Positions 18,196 through 27,776 of a stretch of DNA of 64,000 nucleotides are shown piece by piece. Within the stretch, counting starts at the first letter, position 1; every line of letters starts with the position of its first letter. Source of the stretch: Kofleriaceae bacterium (GTDB taxonomy: Bacteria; Myxococcota_A; Polyangia; Haliangiales; Haliangiaceae). The stretch spans positions 248,001-312,000 of the forward strand of contig JACKDR010000006.1 in NCBI GenBank assembly GCA_020633495.1. The letters are read 5' to 3'. The notes beneath the pieces were generated by a model. That model was not told the DNA's origin. It searched no databases and saw only the letters and a program-made list of their open reading frames with translations. The translations under genes were made by a program, and so were the position numbers.

Positions 18196-18377
18196 GTTCG
18201 GTTGCCTCCCTCTGCGTTCGTGCCGGCAGTCCGCGAGTGGATGGCGACCACCCGCCGCTAGGCAGCCCCCGGGCTGGCGGCGACAGGAACGATTCCCTGT
18301 CACGGTAGCGCCATCACCCTGGCGGGAGCAAGGAAGCCCGGCAGTTTCGGTGGCCTGCGTGTAGTCGAACCTGCCCC

Positions 18378-18416
18378 GAAAACGGCGACGGGCGGCCCGC
18401 GTGGGCCGCCCGTCGC
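18378..18416 (-). terminator. Intrinsic terminator of the 441-residue lipoprotein gene
   Basis: On the minus strand a perfect 14-base-pair stem (GCGACGGGCGGCCC with GGGCCGCCCGTCGC, four-base loop at 18399-18402) is followed by CGTTTTCG. It lies 26 bases after the stop at 18442. Confidence 0.7.
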
Positions 18417-18441
18417 GGTCGGTGTCAGAAGGACTGCGGGG

Positions 18442-19767
18442 TCAGTGCGTGATGTTGACCGTCGTGTGGCCGACGAGTCCGTGACCCACCAGCACCTTGC
18501 CCAGGCCGGAGTCCTGCACGGTCGGGCCGTCCAGCGTCGTTCCGGCGACGCGCAGGACGCGGGTCTCGATGCGGGTCACGTCGACCGACTCGATCGCCGC
18601 AACGGCTTCCATCGGCAGGCTCACCGACGTCGCGTCGGTCTGGCCGAGCGCGAAGTACGCGCACTGGAAGGCGGTGTACTCGGTCGCGGCCGACGCCGGC
18701 GGCATGTAGTAGTCGGGGGTCCCGGTGACGTCGACGTCCGTCGTGCGACCCGAGACGATCATCGCGCGGAGCGTGCCCGACGGCGGGGTGTCGTTGTCGG
18801 CGCCGCAGTCGCCGTTGTTGAAGCCCGTGCCGGCGCACGCGAAGGTGACCGCTTGCGCGGTGTCGGGGAACTGATGCGGCTGGGCGCTCTCGTCGGCGAG
18901 CGTGAAGCCCTCGCCGCGCGGGAACACGGTGAAGTCGATCGCCGGCCAGTTGGCGTCGGCATCCTTCTGGACGCGGACGGCGGTGGTTTCGTCACCCAGG
19001 AAGTCGGCGTTGGCGCCACCCGCGGTGGGGATCGGGCCGGCGCCGTTGAGCACGGCGAAGGCCGCGGTGCCGGTCTCGGTACCGGTCCCGGCCGGATCGA
19101 TCACGGTCAGGACGTTGCCGGTCTGGCCGACGATGGGGAAGGCCGAGGCGCCGCTGTTGAACCCGGCGGCGGTGAGGCCGTTGATGTTCAGGTACGAGCC
19201 GACCAGGTTCGCCGTGAGCGTGTCGGTGAAGCTGTAGGTGACCAGGTTCTGGACGCCGAGCGCTGTCGCCGTCACCGCGGCGGTGGCCCCGGCGTCGGAC
19301 ACGCAGTTGTAGCCCACGCCGGCGGTGTAGCCACAGGGCCCGACGGGCTTGAGCAAGCCCGACGTTCCGGTCTCGGGCGCGCCGATGGTCACGGCACCGG
19401 CGCCGACGGTCGGGTTCGCGCCGTTGGCCGCCGTGTACTTGGTCACGAGGCAGCCGCCGATCGGAGTGGTCCCGTAGAGCACCTCGCCGCCACCCTGCGT
19501 CAGATCTTCGAAGTCGATGGTGATCACGCCACCCTTGAGACCGGCCGCTGCGGCCTGCGGGGACGTGATCGCGACGTCCGTGACGGCAATCGTCATTGCG
19601 CGCGTCGCGCTCGGCATGGCGTCGATCATCTCGGCGTCCGGCGTGTCGGAGGCGTCGATCCTCCGGGCGTCAGGCGAGCCGGAGCTCGAGTCGTCACCGC
19701 AGGCGACGAGCATCGCGCCGCTGCCGAAGGTGACCAGGGTGACCGCTAGGCTCTTCCAGGTTCGCAT
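18442..19767 (-). CDS. Secreted lipoprotein, paralogue of the 455-residue protein
   Basis: Start at the ATG at 19767 with a strong AAGGAGG ribosome-binding site. The 441-residue product has a lipoprotein signal (FGSGAMLVACGDD) and an Asp-Ala rich spacer (PDARRIDASDTPDAEMIDA). The mature domain shares with its neighbour the opening TITVLEASV/TIAVTDVAI strand, the GCxVTxY motif and the C-terminal FACAG and QCAYFALG blocks. It is likely exported and exposed on the cell surface. It stands alone between a terminator and a long leader region. Function unknown. Confidence 0.65.
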   Translation of the reverse strand: MRTWKSLAVTLVTFGSGAMLVACGDDSSSGSPDARRIDASDTPDAEMIDAMPSATRAMTIAVTDVAITSPQAAAAGLKGGVITIDFEDLTQGGGEVLYGTTPIGGCLVTKYTAANGANPTVGAGAVTIGAPETGTSGLLKPVGPCGYTAGVGYNCVSDAGATAAVTATALGVQNLVTYSFTDTLTANLVGSYLNINGLTAAGFNSGASAFPIVGQTGNVLTVIDPAGTGTETGTAAFAVLNGAGPIPTAGGANADFLGDETTAVRVQKDADANWPAIDFTVFPRGEGFTLADESAQPHQFPDTAQAVTFACAGTGFNNGDCGADNDTPPSGTLRAMIVSGRTTDVDVTGTPDYYMPPASAATEYTAFQCAYFALGQTDATSVSLPMEAVAAIESVDVTRIETRVLRVAGTTLDGPTVQDSGLGKVLVGHGLVGHTTVNITH

Positions 19768-20299
19768 TCGAGATCCTCCTTAGGGGTGCGCGTCCCGCGC
19801 CCGTGGCTGTCGCACGATCACGGTCATCCCGGGTCCCCACCCGACGTGAGGCGACGCATGATCGCTGCCACGGTAGCCTCATCGATCTCGTGCGCGCAAG
19901 GAAACGGGTCACATCTCGGGGCGCGCGTCGTCGTCGGAGATCCGTGATCGATCACCACCTTGCCACTCGTGCAGCGACGTTGGTCACGCGGCTCACGCGT
20001 GCGGGACGCGGCGAGCGCGCGAGCGCGTTTCGCGCCGGTCGCGCGGCGCTCGCGGATCGGTCTCCGGCGCGGCGCGGCGCAGCCGCCGGCCACCTCCGCC
20101 GCCTACATGATGAAGGGGCGGGGACGGCGCCGGGCCGGGCGCCGCGCGTCCGGAGCCCGGACACCCGGAGCCGCGGCGGGGCCGGCGTCGCCCGATCGTG
20201 GCAGCCGCGTGGCCGCCGGGTGCGATCTCCGCGTACATCTCTTTCTTCCATGATCCCAAGATGTTGCGACGATGATCCGATCCCGGGCCTGTGGATAAT
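19768..20299. other. Intergenic region between divergent genes
   Basis: No convincing gene lies in these 530 bases; all frames are short and Arg-rich. Base composition becomes markedly more AT-rich from about 20230, where promoter-like sequence for the SprT-like gene begins. The promoter of the minus-strand lipoprotein must be near 19790-19900, but I cannot define it. Confidence 0.45.
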
Positions 20300-20329
20300 T
20301 TGATCCCCTCTCGGCGCGGCTGTTAGCAT
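20300..20329 (+). promoter_or_regulatory. Candidate promoter of the SprT-like gene
   Basis: TTGATC at 20300-20305 and TAGCAT at 20324-20329, 18 bases apart, lie in a locally AT-rich stretch after a GATAAT hexamer at 20294. The -10 element has the same TAnnAT form as other candidates in this window (38505, 44762). Confidence 0.3.
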
Positions 20330-20507
20330 TTTCTTCGTCGGTCGCAGTGGCGAGCCGGCCCCGTCCCCAAACCGGGCCTTGCCCGAAAACCCGATCCGTT
20401 TCGCGATGTTGCGGATCGAGCGATCGCCGCCGCCGCGGGCGCCCGAGGGGCTCCCTGCGCCTTCTTTCGCCCCCGGTCTATTGGTCTGCTTATATAAGGA
20501 GAGCGAG

Positions 20508-21434
20508 TTGAGCCTGGCGCCCTTGTCCGAGTCGACGGTGGTCTCCACCGCGACCACCGGCACCGCGACTCCCTACCTCGTCCCCATGCGTAGCGCTTCA
20601 CCCTGTGCCGAGCCCGGATCCCCGCCCCAGCGGTCGGGAGAGGCCGCGGACGAGCGCGCCGCGCGGGCCCTGGCGATCACCGAGAGCCTGCGCAAGCGGC
20701 GCCGAGACCCGGCGGCGACGCCGGGCCCGGAGCTCGCCGAGGCCCAGGCCTCGCTCGAGCGCCGCATCCGCGCCCACCTCGCCCGCGGCACCGTGCGGGT
20801 CACGCTCACCGACAACCGCTACACGATGATCTCGGTGCGGCGACAGGGGCGGGCGGCCGGGCGCGATCGCCACTACGACGTCCGCCTCCACCACATGTTC
20901 ACCGACGCCGATCCGGTGATCACGCGGTCGCTGGCCCGCTACATCGCCGACAACGATCGCGACGCGTCGCGCGTGCTCGGCACCTTCATCGACGACAACA
21001 CCGAGCGCGTGCGCGGCCAGGCGCGTCGCACGCCGATGCAGGTCATCGTCACCGCCGGGCAGTTCCACGACCTGCGCGCGATGTACGACGATCTCAACGC
21101 CCGCTACTTCGACAACAAGATCGAGGCGGCGATCACGTGGGGGCCGCGGACCGGCCGGCCGCGCCGCCGCAACAGCATCAAGATGGGCAGCTACTCGGTC
21201 GAGGAGCGCCTGATCCGCATCCACCGCGCGCTCGACCGCGCCTTCGTGCCGGCGTTCTTCGTCGAGTGGATCGTCTTCCACGAGATGCTGCACCAGGTGC
21301 ACGACATCAAGGTCAAGAACGGCCGCCGCGAGTTCCACTCGCGCGCGTTCCTCGCCGACGAGGCGCGCTTCGAGCACTACCACGAGGCGCGCGCCTGGGA
21401 GCGCCGCCACCTCGACGAGCTGCTCACCTACTAG
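20508..21434 (+). CDS. SprT-like zinc metalloprotease
   Basis: A TTG at 20508 has an AAGGAG ribosome-binding site 7 bases upstream and is my preferred start (308 residues). The ATG at 20586 is the alternative. The C-terminal third carries the zinc-protease signature FHEMLHQVHD with a downstream EFHSRAF, the HExxH plus third-His arrangement of SprT-like proteins. Before it, LNARYFDNKIEAAITWGPR matches the typical opening of the SprT domain, which usually begins with a LNxxYF motif. The N-terminal 110 residues are charged and helical. No signal peptide, so it acts in the cytoplasm. SprT-like proteins act on DNA-protein crosslinks in some organisms; the role here is inferred only from the fold. 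Confidence 0.75.
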   Translation: MSLAPLSESTVVSTATTGTATPYLVPMRSASPCAEPGSPPQRSGEAADERAARALAITESLRKRRRDPAATPGPELAEAQASLERRIRAHLARGTVRVTLTDNRYTMISVRRQGRAAGRDRHYDVRLHHMFTDADPVITRSLARYIADNDRDASRVLGTFIDDNTERVRGQARRTPMQVIVTAGQFHDLRAMYDDLNARYFDNKIEAAITWGPRTGRPRRRNSIKMGSYSVEERLIRIHRALDRAFVPAFFVEWIVFHEMLHQVHDIKVKNGRREFHSRAFLADEARFEHYHEARAWERRHLDELLTY

Positions 21435-21806
21435 CTAGCGCTCGCCGCCGCCAGCGCCGTCGTCGTCATCGTCGTCGTCGTCGTCGTCGTCGCCATCGGC
21501 GCCGTCCCAGCGCAGCCGCGCCGGCACCGGCCCGCCCGCGAGGTACCCGACGATCTCGGCGACGTCGGCCTCGGTCGCGCCGGCGAGCCAGACGCCCTCC
21601 GGGTAGACCACCAGGTTGGGTCCGTCGAAGCAGGGCCCCAGGCACCCGCACGGGGTGACCGCGACCACGCCGACCAGATCGTCGCGGCGCGCGACCTCGC
21701 GCTGCAGCGCGCCGCACAGCGCGACGCCGCCGCGTCCGCCGCACGACGGCTTGCCGCCCGCGGGGCGCTCCTGCGTGCACACGAAGACGTGTCGCTGGTA
21801 CCGCAC
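21435..21806 (-). CDS. Thioredoxin-like 2Fe-2S ferredoxin
   Basis: The 123-residue protein opens RYQRHVFVCTQERPAGG with Cys10 and Cys22, followed by TPCGCLGPC with Cys55 and Cys59. This is the C-x11-C ... C-x3-C cluster-binding pattern of thioredoxin-like 2Fe-2S ferredoxins. The sequence then continues PNLVVYPEGVWLAG as in the family. The last 20 residues are a run of Asp encoded by a GTC trinucleotide repeat, an unusual acidic tail that could have grown by slippage. It converges on the SprT-like gene, whose stop is one base away. It is probably a soluble electron carrier; the partner is unknown. Confidence 0.75.
   Translation of the reverse strand: MRYQRHVFVCTQERPAGGKPSCGGRGGVALCGALQREVARRDDLVGVVAVTPCGCLGPCFDGPNLVVYPEGVWLAGATEADVAEIVGYLAGGPVPARLRWDGADGDDDDDDDDDDDGAGGGER
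21459..21493. repeat. GTC/GAC trinucleotide microsatellite
   Basis: About eleven GTC-type triplets with one ATC interruption encode the poly-Asp tail of the ferredoxin on the minus strand. Length may vary by slippage. Confidence 0.8.
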
Positions 21807-22125
21807 GGGCGCGACTCTAGCGCGACGTCACATCCAGGTTTGCCGGTCTCTGCCACGGCGTCGTCGCCTCGACGCGCGTCCCACTCCGGACGCCGCGTCG
21901 CGTTGCGCCCATCGTGCGCACCGCGACCGCAACTCTCGTACGAAGGCCACCGAAAACATGGCGCAAGGTCTTGAGCGCACGTCGAGGTTTGGACACGATT
22001 CGCCACGGTCTCGATGGGCGGAACTCTTCTTCGCGACTGACGAACACGCGGTTCACCGACGACGCTCAGGGGGAGCATCGTCGGCGCCGGCCCAGACCTG
22101 CTCCTGACCTGCCCCCACGTCGCGC
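21807..22125. other. Upstream region of the eCIS operon
   Basis: These 319 bases separate the ferredoxin start from the first eCIS gene. No gene is credible here. The stretch 21930-22060 is less GC-rich than its surroundings and probably holds the operon promoter. The best match I see is a weak TTGAGC with a CACGAT 17 bases later, which I do not trust enough to call. Confidence 0.4.
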
Positions 22126-22809
22126 ATGTCCACGCCGCAGCACCACATCATCAAGGAGACGTCGGACTCCTTGTCGCGCTTGCTCCAGGACGAGTTCAAG
22201 CGGAACGGCTACAAGCGCGTCCACATCGTCGACGAGGCGCCCAAGCCCGAGACCATCGAGGGCAAGCTGCCCGCGGTCTCGCTGTACCTCTACCAGATCG
22301 CCGTCGATCCCCACGGCGAGGACGGCAACGCGGTCGAGGAGATCGTCGAGGTCGCGCAGCCCGACGGCACCATCAAGGAGTTCATGCGGCGCCGCGCGCT
22401 GTGGCTCCGCCTCGACTACCTGATCTCGTGCTGGGCCCAGACGCCCGAGGACGAGCAGCTGCTGATCGGCCTGATCGTCCGCACCATCATCGACAACCGC
22501 GAGCTCACGCGCGAGCGCCTGCGCGGCGACAGCTTCGAGGCCGACTTCGCGCTGCCGCTGGTGCTGTCGGCGCGCCTCGACGAGGGCACGCTGGCCCGGT
22601 TCTGGGGCAGCCTGCAGCAGCCGGTGCGGCCCGCGATCCAGTGCTGGACCCTGGTGCCCATCACGCCCGCGAAGCTCGAGGAGTTCACCCGCGTCCAGCA
22701 GCGGCAGCTCGAGTACCGCAACATCCACGACCCTCGCGTGCGCGAGCAGGGTCCCAGCCCCAACCCGTTCGCCCGGCGCCTCGACCTCGGTGGTGGCGGC
22801 CGGCGATAG
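22126..22809 (+). CDS. eCIS cap/tail terminator protein (DUF4255, Pvc16-like)
   Basis: The 227-residue protein starts MSTPQHHIIKETSDSLSRLL and contains the features of the DUF4255 (Pvc16 N-terminal) family: an early helix, then PAVSLYLYQIAVDPHGEDGN, WLRLDYLISCWAQ, and a DEQLLIGLIVRTIIDN helix. In Afp and PVC particles this protein (Afp16/Pvc16) caps the tube and sheath and fixes tail length. It is the first gene of the structural operon, whereas Afp16 is last in the classical Afp order. It is followed 33 bases downstream by the sheath. Sequence and context agree well. Confidence 0.85.
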   Translation: MSTPQHHIIKETSDSLSRLLQDEFKRNGYKRVHIVDEAPKPETIEGKLPAVSLYLYQIAVDPHGEDGNAVEEIVEVAQPDGTIKEFMRRRALWLRLDYLISCWAQTPEDEQLLIGLIVRTIIDNRELTRERLRGDSFEADFALPLVLSARLDEGTLARFWGSLQQPVRPAIQCWTLVPITPAKLEEFTRVQQRQLEYRNIHDPRVREQGPSPNPFARRLDLGGGGRR

Positions 22810-22842
22810 ATTCCCGTTTGAAAACTTCAGGAGGATTCTCGA

Positions 22843-24054
<1,212 letters not shown>

Positions 24055-24093
24055 TCCTCGCCGCTAGTTGATCCCAACGAGAATCCGTCGACT

Positions 24094-24186
24094 CCCCAGG
24101 AGATTCCGAGCGCCTTCCACCGGAAGGAAGGAAGGATCTCCTGGGGGACCGTCGTAGAAGGTGCGGTCCTGGACGAGCTGTCCAGG
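24094..24186 (+). promoter_or_regulatory. Structured intergenic leader between sheath and tube genes
   Basis: CCCCAGGAGAT (24094-24104) pairs perfectly with ATCTCCTGGGG (24136-24146) and encloses a second stem, CCTTCC with GGAAGG (24113-24127). A separate hairpin follows, CCTGGAC with GTCCAGG (24168-24186). No gene fits in the 298-base gap 24055-24352. The structures could stabilise, process or attenuate the mRNA and so set the ratio of sheath to tube. Confidence 0.5.
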
Positions 24187-24352
24187 CACGCATAGTCGAG
24201 ACCAGCCACGGGGATCTTCGCGGGCCCCTCCGTCTACAACCCTCGCCGGCCGGGCGCAAGCCAGCCGACGCGGGGACGGGGGGGTCGACGAGGCGCTCCC
24301 TGGAAGGCCCCGACCCTCTCCCTGACCGCAACGAATTCAGGAGAATCAAGTC

Positions 24353-25252
24353 ATGGCCGACGCGCGCAATCATTCTGCTGGCCACTACATGCTCAGCCTC
24401 GACGGCGAGCCCTCCATCGTCCGCAAGTTCGACGGTGGCAACATCTCCGCCGAGGTCGTGGTCCACAACATGGGCCCGACCAACGTGCAGATGAAGCACA
24501 TCTCCACGCTGAAGTTCGAGCCGTTCACGCTCGAGATCGGCATGTCGATGGGCAAGTCGCTGTACGAGTGGATCCAGGCCTCGTTCGACATGGCCCACAT
24601 CCGCAAGAACGGCTACATGGCGGCCGCCGACTTCAACTACAAGGCGAAGTCGTACCGCCACTTCCGCGACGCCCTGATCACCGAGGTCGGCTTCCCGGCC
24701 CTCAGCGGCGCCAGCAAGGACCCGGCGTACTTCACCGTGAAGTTCGACCCGGAGGAGATCACCTACGCCCCCGGCGACGACGCGGCCCTCAAGGGCGTCG
24801 TCAACACCAAGCAGAAGAAGTGGCTGGCGTCGAACTTCCGCGTGAAGATCGGCGATCTGCCCTGCGCCTCGGTCTCCGAGGTCGCGGCCTTCAGCTGGAA
24901 GCAGGGCACGGTCGAGGACGCGGTCGGTGAGTTCCGCGTCAACGCCAAGGAGCCGAGCAAGGTCGAGGTCCCGAACATCAACCTGACCATCGGCGCCAAG
25001 GACCTCAAGCCCTGGTCGGACTGGTTCACCGAGTTCGTCATCAAGGGCAACAACGGCCAGGAGGCCGAGCTCAGCGGCACGATCGAGTACCTGTCGCCGA
25101 ACACCGGCGAGGTCCTGGGCGCGGTCGAGCTCTTCAACGTCGGCATCTTCAAGCTGACCGAGCAGACCACCGAGTCCAACAAGGACGCGATCAAGCGCTT
25201 CACCGTCGACCTCTACTGCGAGACGATGAAGCTGCGGCTCGATTACGTGTGA
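24353..25252 (+). CDS. Double-domain tube-type protein (gp19-like fold twice)
   Basis: The ATG at 24353 has a CAGGAGAAT site upstream. The product has 299 residues, about twice the length of an ordinary eCIS tube subunit (the one at 27777 has 155). Two related halves are visible. Residues 1-145 open YMLSLDGEPSIVRKFDGGNI and residues 160-299 open FRVKIGDLPCASVSEVAAFSWK. Each ends in a strand-rich segment (HFRDALITEVGFP; IKRFTVDLYCETMKL). This suggests an internal duplication of the tail-tube fold. It may form a special ring or the major tube of a variant particle. A strong terminator follows at 25291. Confidence 0.75.
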   Translation: MADARNHSAGHYMLSLDGEPSIVRKFDGGNISAEVVVHNMGPTNVQMKHISTLKFEPFTLEIGMSMGKSLYEWIQASFDMAHIRKNGYMAAADFNYKAKSYRHFRDALITEVGFPALSGASKDPAYFTVKFDPEEITYAPGDDAALKGVVNTKQKKWLASNFRVKIGDLPCASVSEVAAFSWKQGTVEDAVGEFRVNAKEPSKVEVPNINLTIGAKDLKPWSDWFTEFVIKGNNGQEAELSGTIEYLSPNTGEVLGAVELFNVGIFKLTEQTTESNKDAIKRFTVDLYCETMKLRLDYV

Positions 25253-25290
25253 TGGGCTCGCCCTGTCACCAGGGCGATCCTGTTAGGATG

Positions 25291-25327
25291 CAGCCTGCTC
25301 GGGAGACCGAGCAGGCTGTTTCCTTTT
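25291..25327 (+). terminator. Strong intrinsic terminator within the eCIS locus
   Basis: CAGCCTGCTCGG and CCGAGCAGGCTG form a perfect 12-base-pair stem with a GAGA loop, followed by TTTCCTTTT. It closes the cap, sheath 1 and double-tube transcript and separates it from the rest of the structural genes, so the downstream genes need readthrough or their own promoter. Confidence 0.85.
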
Positions 25328-25358
25328 CCGCTCCGATTCGAGGGGAGAGCTTCGAGGC

Positions 25359-25766
25359 ATGGCGTTCAAGACCGAGTACAAGTTCACGCTGCCCCGGGGG
25401 TACGTCGATGGCGAAGGCAAGGTGCACAAGGACGGCACCATGCGCCTCGCCACCGCGCGCGACGAGATCCTGCCGCTGCAGGACTACCGCGTGCAGGCCA
25501 ACCGCGCCTACCTGGTGATCATCCTGCTGTCGCGCGTGGTCACACGCATCGGCGATGTCACGCACATCACCGTCGACGTGATCGAGAACCTGTTCTCGAC
25601 CGACCTGGCGTTCCTGCAGGAGTTCTACCGGAAGATCAACGAGGAGGGCGGGGCGCCGAAGCACCACGTGGCGTGTCCGGGCTGTGGGCGTGAGTTCGAC
25701 GTCGACATGGTCACCGGCGCGCTGATCGCCGAGGAAGGAGGTAGTGGCCCTTCCGGCCCGGGGTGA
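25359..25766 (+). CDS. Phage tail-assembly-chaperone-like protein with C-terminal zinc-binding motif
   Basis: The 135-residue protein begins MAFKTEYKFTLPRGYVDGEGKVHKDG, the usual opening of the small eCIS proteins annotated as phage tail assembly proteins. It continues with MRLATARDEI and a helical VITRIGDVTHITVDVIENLFSTDLAFLQEFY-type region. A CPGCGREFDVD motif near residues 104-114 adds half of a zinc ribbon. The stop overlaps the GTG start of the next gene (GTGA), indicating translational coupling. It probably assists tube or sheath assembly in the cytoplasm. Confidence 0.7.
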   Translation: MAFKTEYKFTLPRGYVDGEGKVHKDGTMRLATARDEILPLQDYRVQANRAYLVIILLSRVVTRIGDVTHITVDVIENLFSTDLAFLQEFYRKINEEGGAPKHHVACPGCGREFDVDMVTGALIAEEGGSGPSGPG

Positions 25767-25945
25767 ACTGGGCGGCGGTCGCTACCTACCCGCGTGAGCA
25801 ACTGTTCCAGGAGATCGCGTACGTCGCGTACCACTTCCACTGGCGCCTCGACGACATCCTCGACATGGAGCACGAGGAGCGGCACGTGTGGCTGCGCGAG
25901 ATCGCCAGGATCAACCGAGAGATCAACGAAGCGCGCCAGCGCTGA
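25763..25945 (+). CDS. Small DUF6760-like eCIS protein
   Basis: The GTG start at 25763 overlaps the preceding stop by four bases. The 60-residue product begins MNWAAVATYPREQLFQEIAYVAYHFHW and ends with a charged helix (LREIARINREINEAR). Small proteins with a YPxxxLxEEIAxIAYxFHW opening are regular companions of eCIS sheath genes and are, to my recollection, called DUF6760. In phages the equivalent position after the chaperone often holds a frameshift-linked partner; here the two frames overlap without a slippery run that I can see. Role in assembly is inferred. Confidence 0.65.
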   Translation: MNWAAVATYPREQLFQEIAYVAYHFHWRLDDILDMEHEERHVWLREIARINREINEARQR

Positions 25946-25967
25946 TCAGGAACCGACGGGATAGCCC

Positions 25968-27731
25968 ATGCGACCGACCGCCGAGATGAGACCCCCCGGG
26001 GTATACGCCGCGTTCGTCGACCCGGCGCGGCCCACCCTCGAGATCGCCGACACCCGGGTCACCGGGTTCGTCGGCCTGACCCTCAAGGGCCCGCTGCACG
26101 AGCCGACCCGGATCGCCAACTGGGACGAGTTCGTCGAGACCTACGGGTACTCGACCGACCAGTACCTGTCCGACGCCGTCTTCGCGTTCTTCCGCAACGG
26201 CGGCAGCGCCTGCTACGTCGTCCGGGTCGCCCACACCACCGCGCCCGGCGAGCAGCCCAGCGTCGACGACGCGTCGTGCGCCGAGCACGTCCAGGCCGAC
26301 GACTGGAACAAGCCGTCGCTGCGGATCCGCGCCCTCAACGAGGGCCGCTGGGGCAACTCGATCTGGGTCAAGTGCCTGCACTCGACCGGCGCGACCGCGC
26401 TGCTGACCCGCGACCTCGACGTCGGCTCCGGCGAGGCCCACGTCAACACCGTGCGCGGCTTCGAGGTCGGCGCGCTCGTGCGGCTCTACGATCGCGAGAA
26501 CTCCGACTACGTCGTGGTCACCGAGGTCGGCGACAAGCTGATCAAGTGGAGCAAGGAGACGCCGGTCAACCGCCGTCACCGCGCCGCCGCGCCGACCCAC
26601 CTCGAGGTCATGGAGTTCGAGATCCACGTCGCGCTGCGCGACCGCCGCGAGGTCTTCAAGAACCTCCAGATGCACCCGCTGTCGCGCAACTACGCGCCGC
26701 GGGTGGTGGCGTCGCGGTCGCGGCTGATCCGCGTCGAGGATCTCGGCACCCGCTCGCCGGTGCCGCACAACCTGCCCGAGCCGCAGCCGATGGTGCGCCT
26801 GGCCGGCGGCCGCGACGGCGCCGACGCGGTGACGCCCGAGGACTTCATCGGCATCGACAACGGGCCCGGCGAGCGCGCCGGCCTGCTCGCGCTCGGCGCC
26901 ATGGAGGAGGTCGCGCTGCTGGCGGCCCCCGACGCGATGCTGTTCTGCGAGCGCGAGCGCGGCCCCGCCGGCGAGATGCGCGCCCAGCGCATCCAGGAGG
27001 CGATGGTCTCGCTGTGTGAGAACCAGAAGGATCGGTTCGCGATCCTCGACATCCCGCCGTCCAAGGACATCGAGTGGGTGCAGCGGTGGCGGCGCCACCT
27101 CGACTCGAGCTACTGCGCCTACTACTGGCCGTGGCTGACGATGGTCGGACCGGAGGGTGGCAAGGGGCGCGCCGTGCCCCCGTCCGGAGTGATGGCCGGG
27201 ATCTACGCCCAGCGTGACACCACGGACGGCGTCCACTCGGCCCCGGCCAACGTGTCGATCATCGGCGCCGAGGACCTGTCGCTGCGCGTCACCGAGGACC
27301 ACCTCGGCATCCTGAACGCCAGCAGTGTCAACACCTTCCGCATCCAGCGCGGGGTCCGCCCCTGGGGCGCCCGGACCGCCTCGACGGACCCGGACTGGCG
27401 CTACATCAACGTCCGGCGGCTGTTCATCATGCTGCGCCGGACCCTCGACGTCGGCTTCTCCTGGGTGACCTTCGAGCCCAACAGCCACGGCACCTGGGCG
27501 GCGGTCCAGCTCGCGACCGCCACGTTCCTGGAAAGCCTTTGGAAAAAGGGGATGTTGATCGGGGGGAAGCCGGAAGAAGCCTTCTTCGTACAATGCGACG
27601 CCGAGACCAACCCGGCGGATAACATCGACAAAGGCATCCTCACCTGCAACATCGGAGTCGCGCCCACGGTCCCGTCCGAGTTCGTGATGATCTCGATGGT
27701 GCAGGACATGGGCACGGATCAGGTGGGGTGA
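25968..27731 (+). CDS. Contractile sheath protein 2 (long form)
   Basis: The 587-residue product has the sheath opening RPPGVYAAFVDPARPTLEIADTRVTGFVGLTLKGP. An inserted region of about 190 residues (roughly 110-300) includes RIRALNEGRWGNSIWVKC. The conserved C-terminal sheath domain carries RPWGARTASTDPDWRYINVRR and CDAETNPADNIDKG. The ATG at 25986 is an alternative start. The long form corresponds to Afp4-type sheaths, which occupy a specialised position near the baseplate in known particles. The 27540-27620 stretch uses visibly less GC-biased codons than the rest, a possible recombination trace. Confidence 0.9.
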   Translation: MRPTAEMRPPGVYAAFVDPARPTLEIADTRVTGFVGLTLKGPLHEPTRIANWDEFVETYGYSTDQYLSDAVFAFFRNGGSACYVVRVAHTTAPGEQPSVDDASCAEHVQADDWNKPSLRIRALNEGRWGNSIWVKCLHSTGATALLTRDLDVGSGEAHVNTVRGFEVGALVRLYDRENSDYVVVTEVGDKLIKWSKETPVNRRHRAAAPTHLEVMEFEIHVALRDRREVFKNLQMHPLSRNYAPRVVASRSRLIRVEDLGTRSPVPHNLPEPQPMVRLAGGRDGADAVTPEDFIGIDNGPGERAGLLALGAMEEVALLAAPDAMLFCERERGPAGEMRAQRIQEAMVSLCENQKDRFAILDIPPSKDIEWVQRWRRHLDSSYCAYYWPWLTMVGPEGGKGRAVPPSGVMAGIYAQRDTTDGVHSAPANVSIIGAEDLSLRVTEDHLGILNASSVNTFRIQRGVRPWGARTASTDPDWRYINVRRLFIMLRRTLDVGFSWVTFEPNSHGTWAAVQLATATFLESLWKKGMLIGGKPEEAFFVQCDAETNPADNIDKGILTCNIGVAPTVPSEFVMISMVQDMGTDQVG

Positions 27732-27776
27732 GCTGATCCGCGCGCTGCCGCTGGAGACTCGACCTCGGAGGACGAC

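Noticed and set aside
20264..20299. TTGCGA and GATAAT as a promoter pair
   Set aside because: The spacing of 24 bases is too long for a sigma-70 promoter; the pair at 20300-20329 fits better.
21459..21493. GTC repeat as a possible CRISPR or regulatory repeat
   Set aside because: It is an in-frame trinucleotide run that encodes a poly-Asp tail, with no spacers. No CRISPR array or cas gene was seen in the window.
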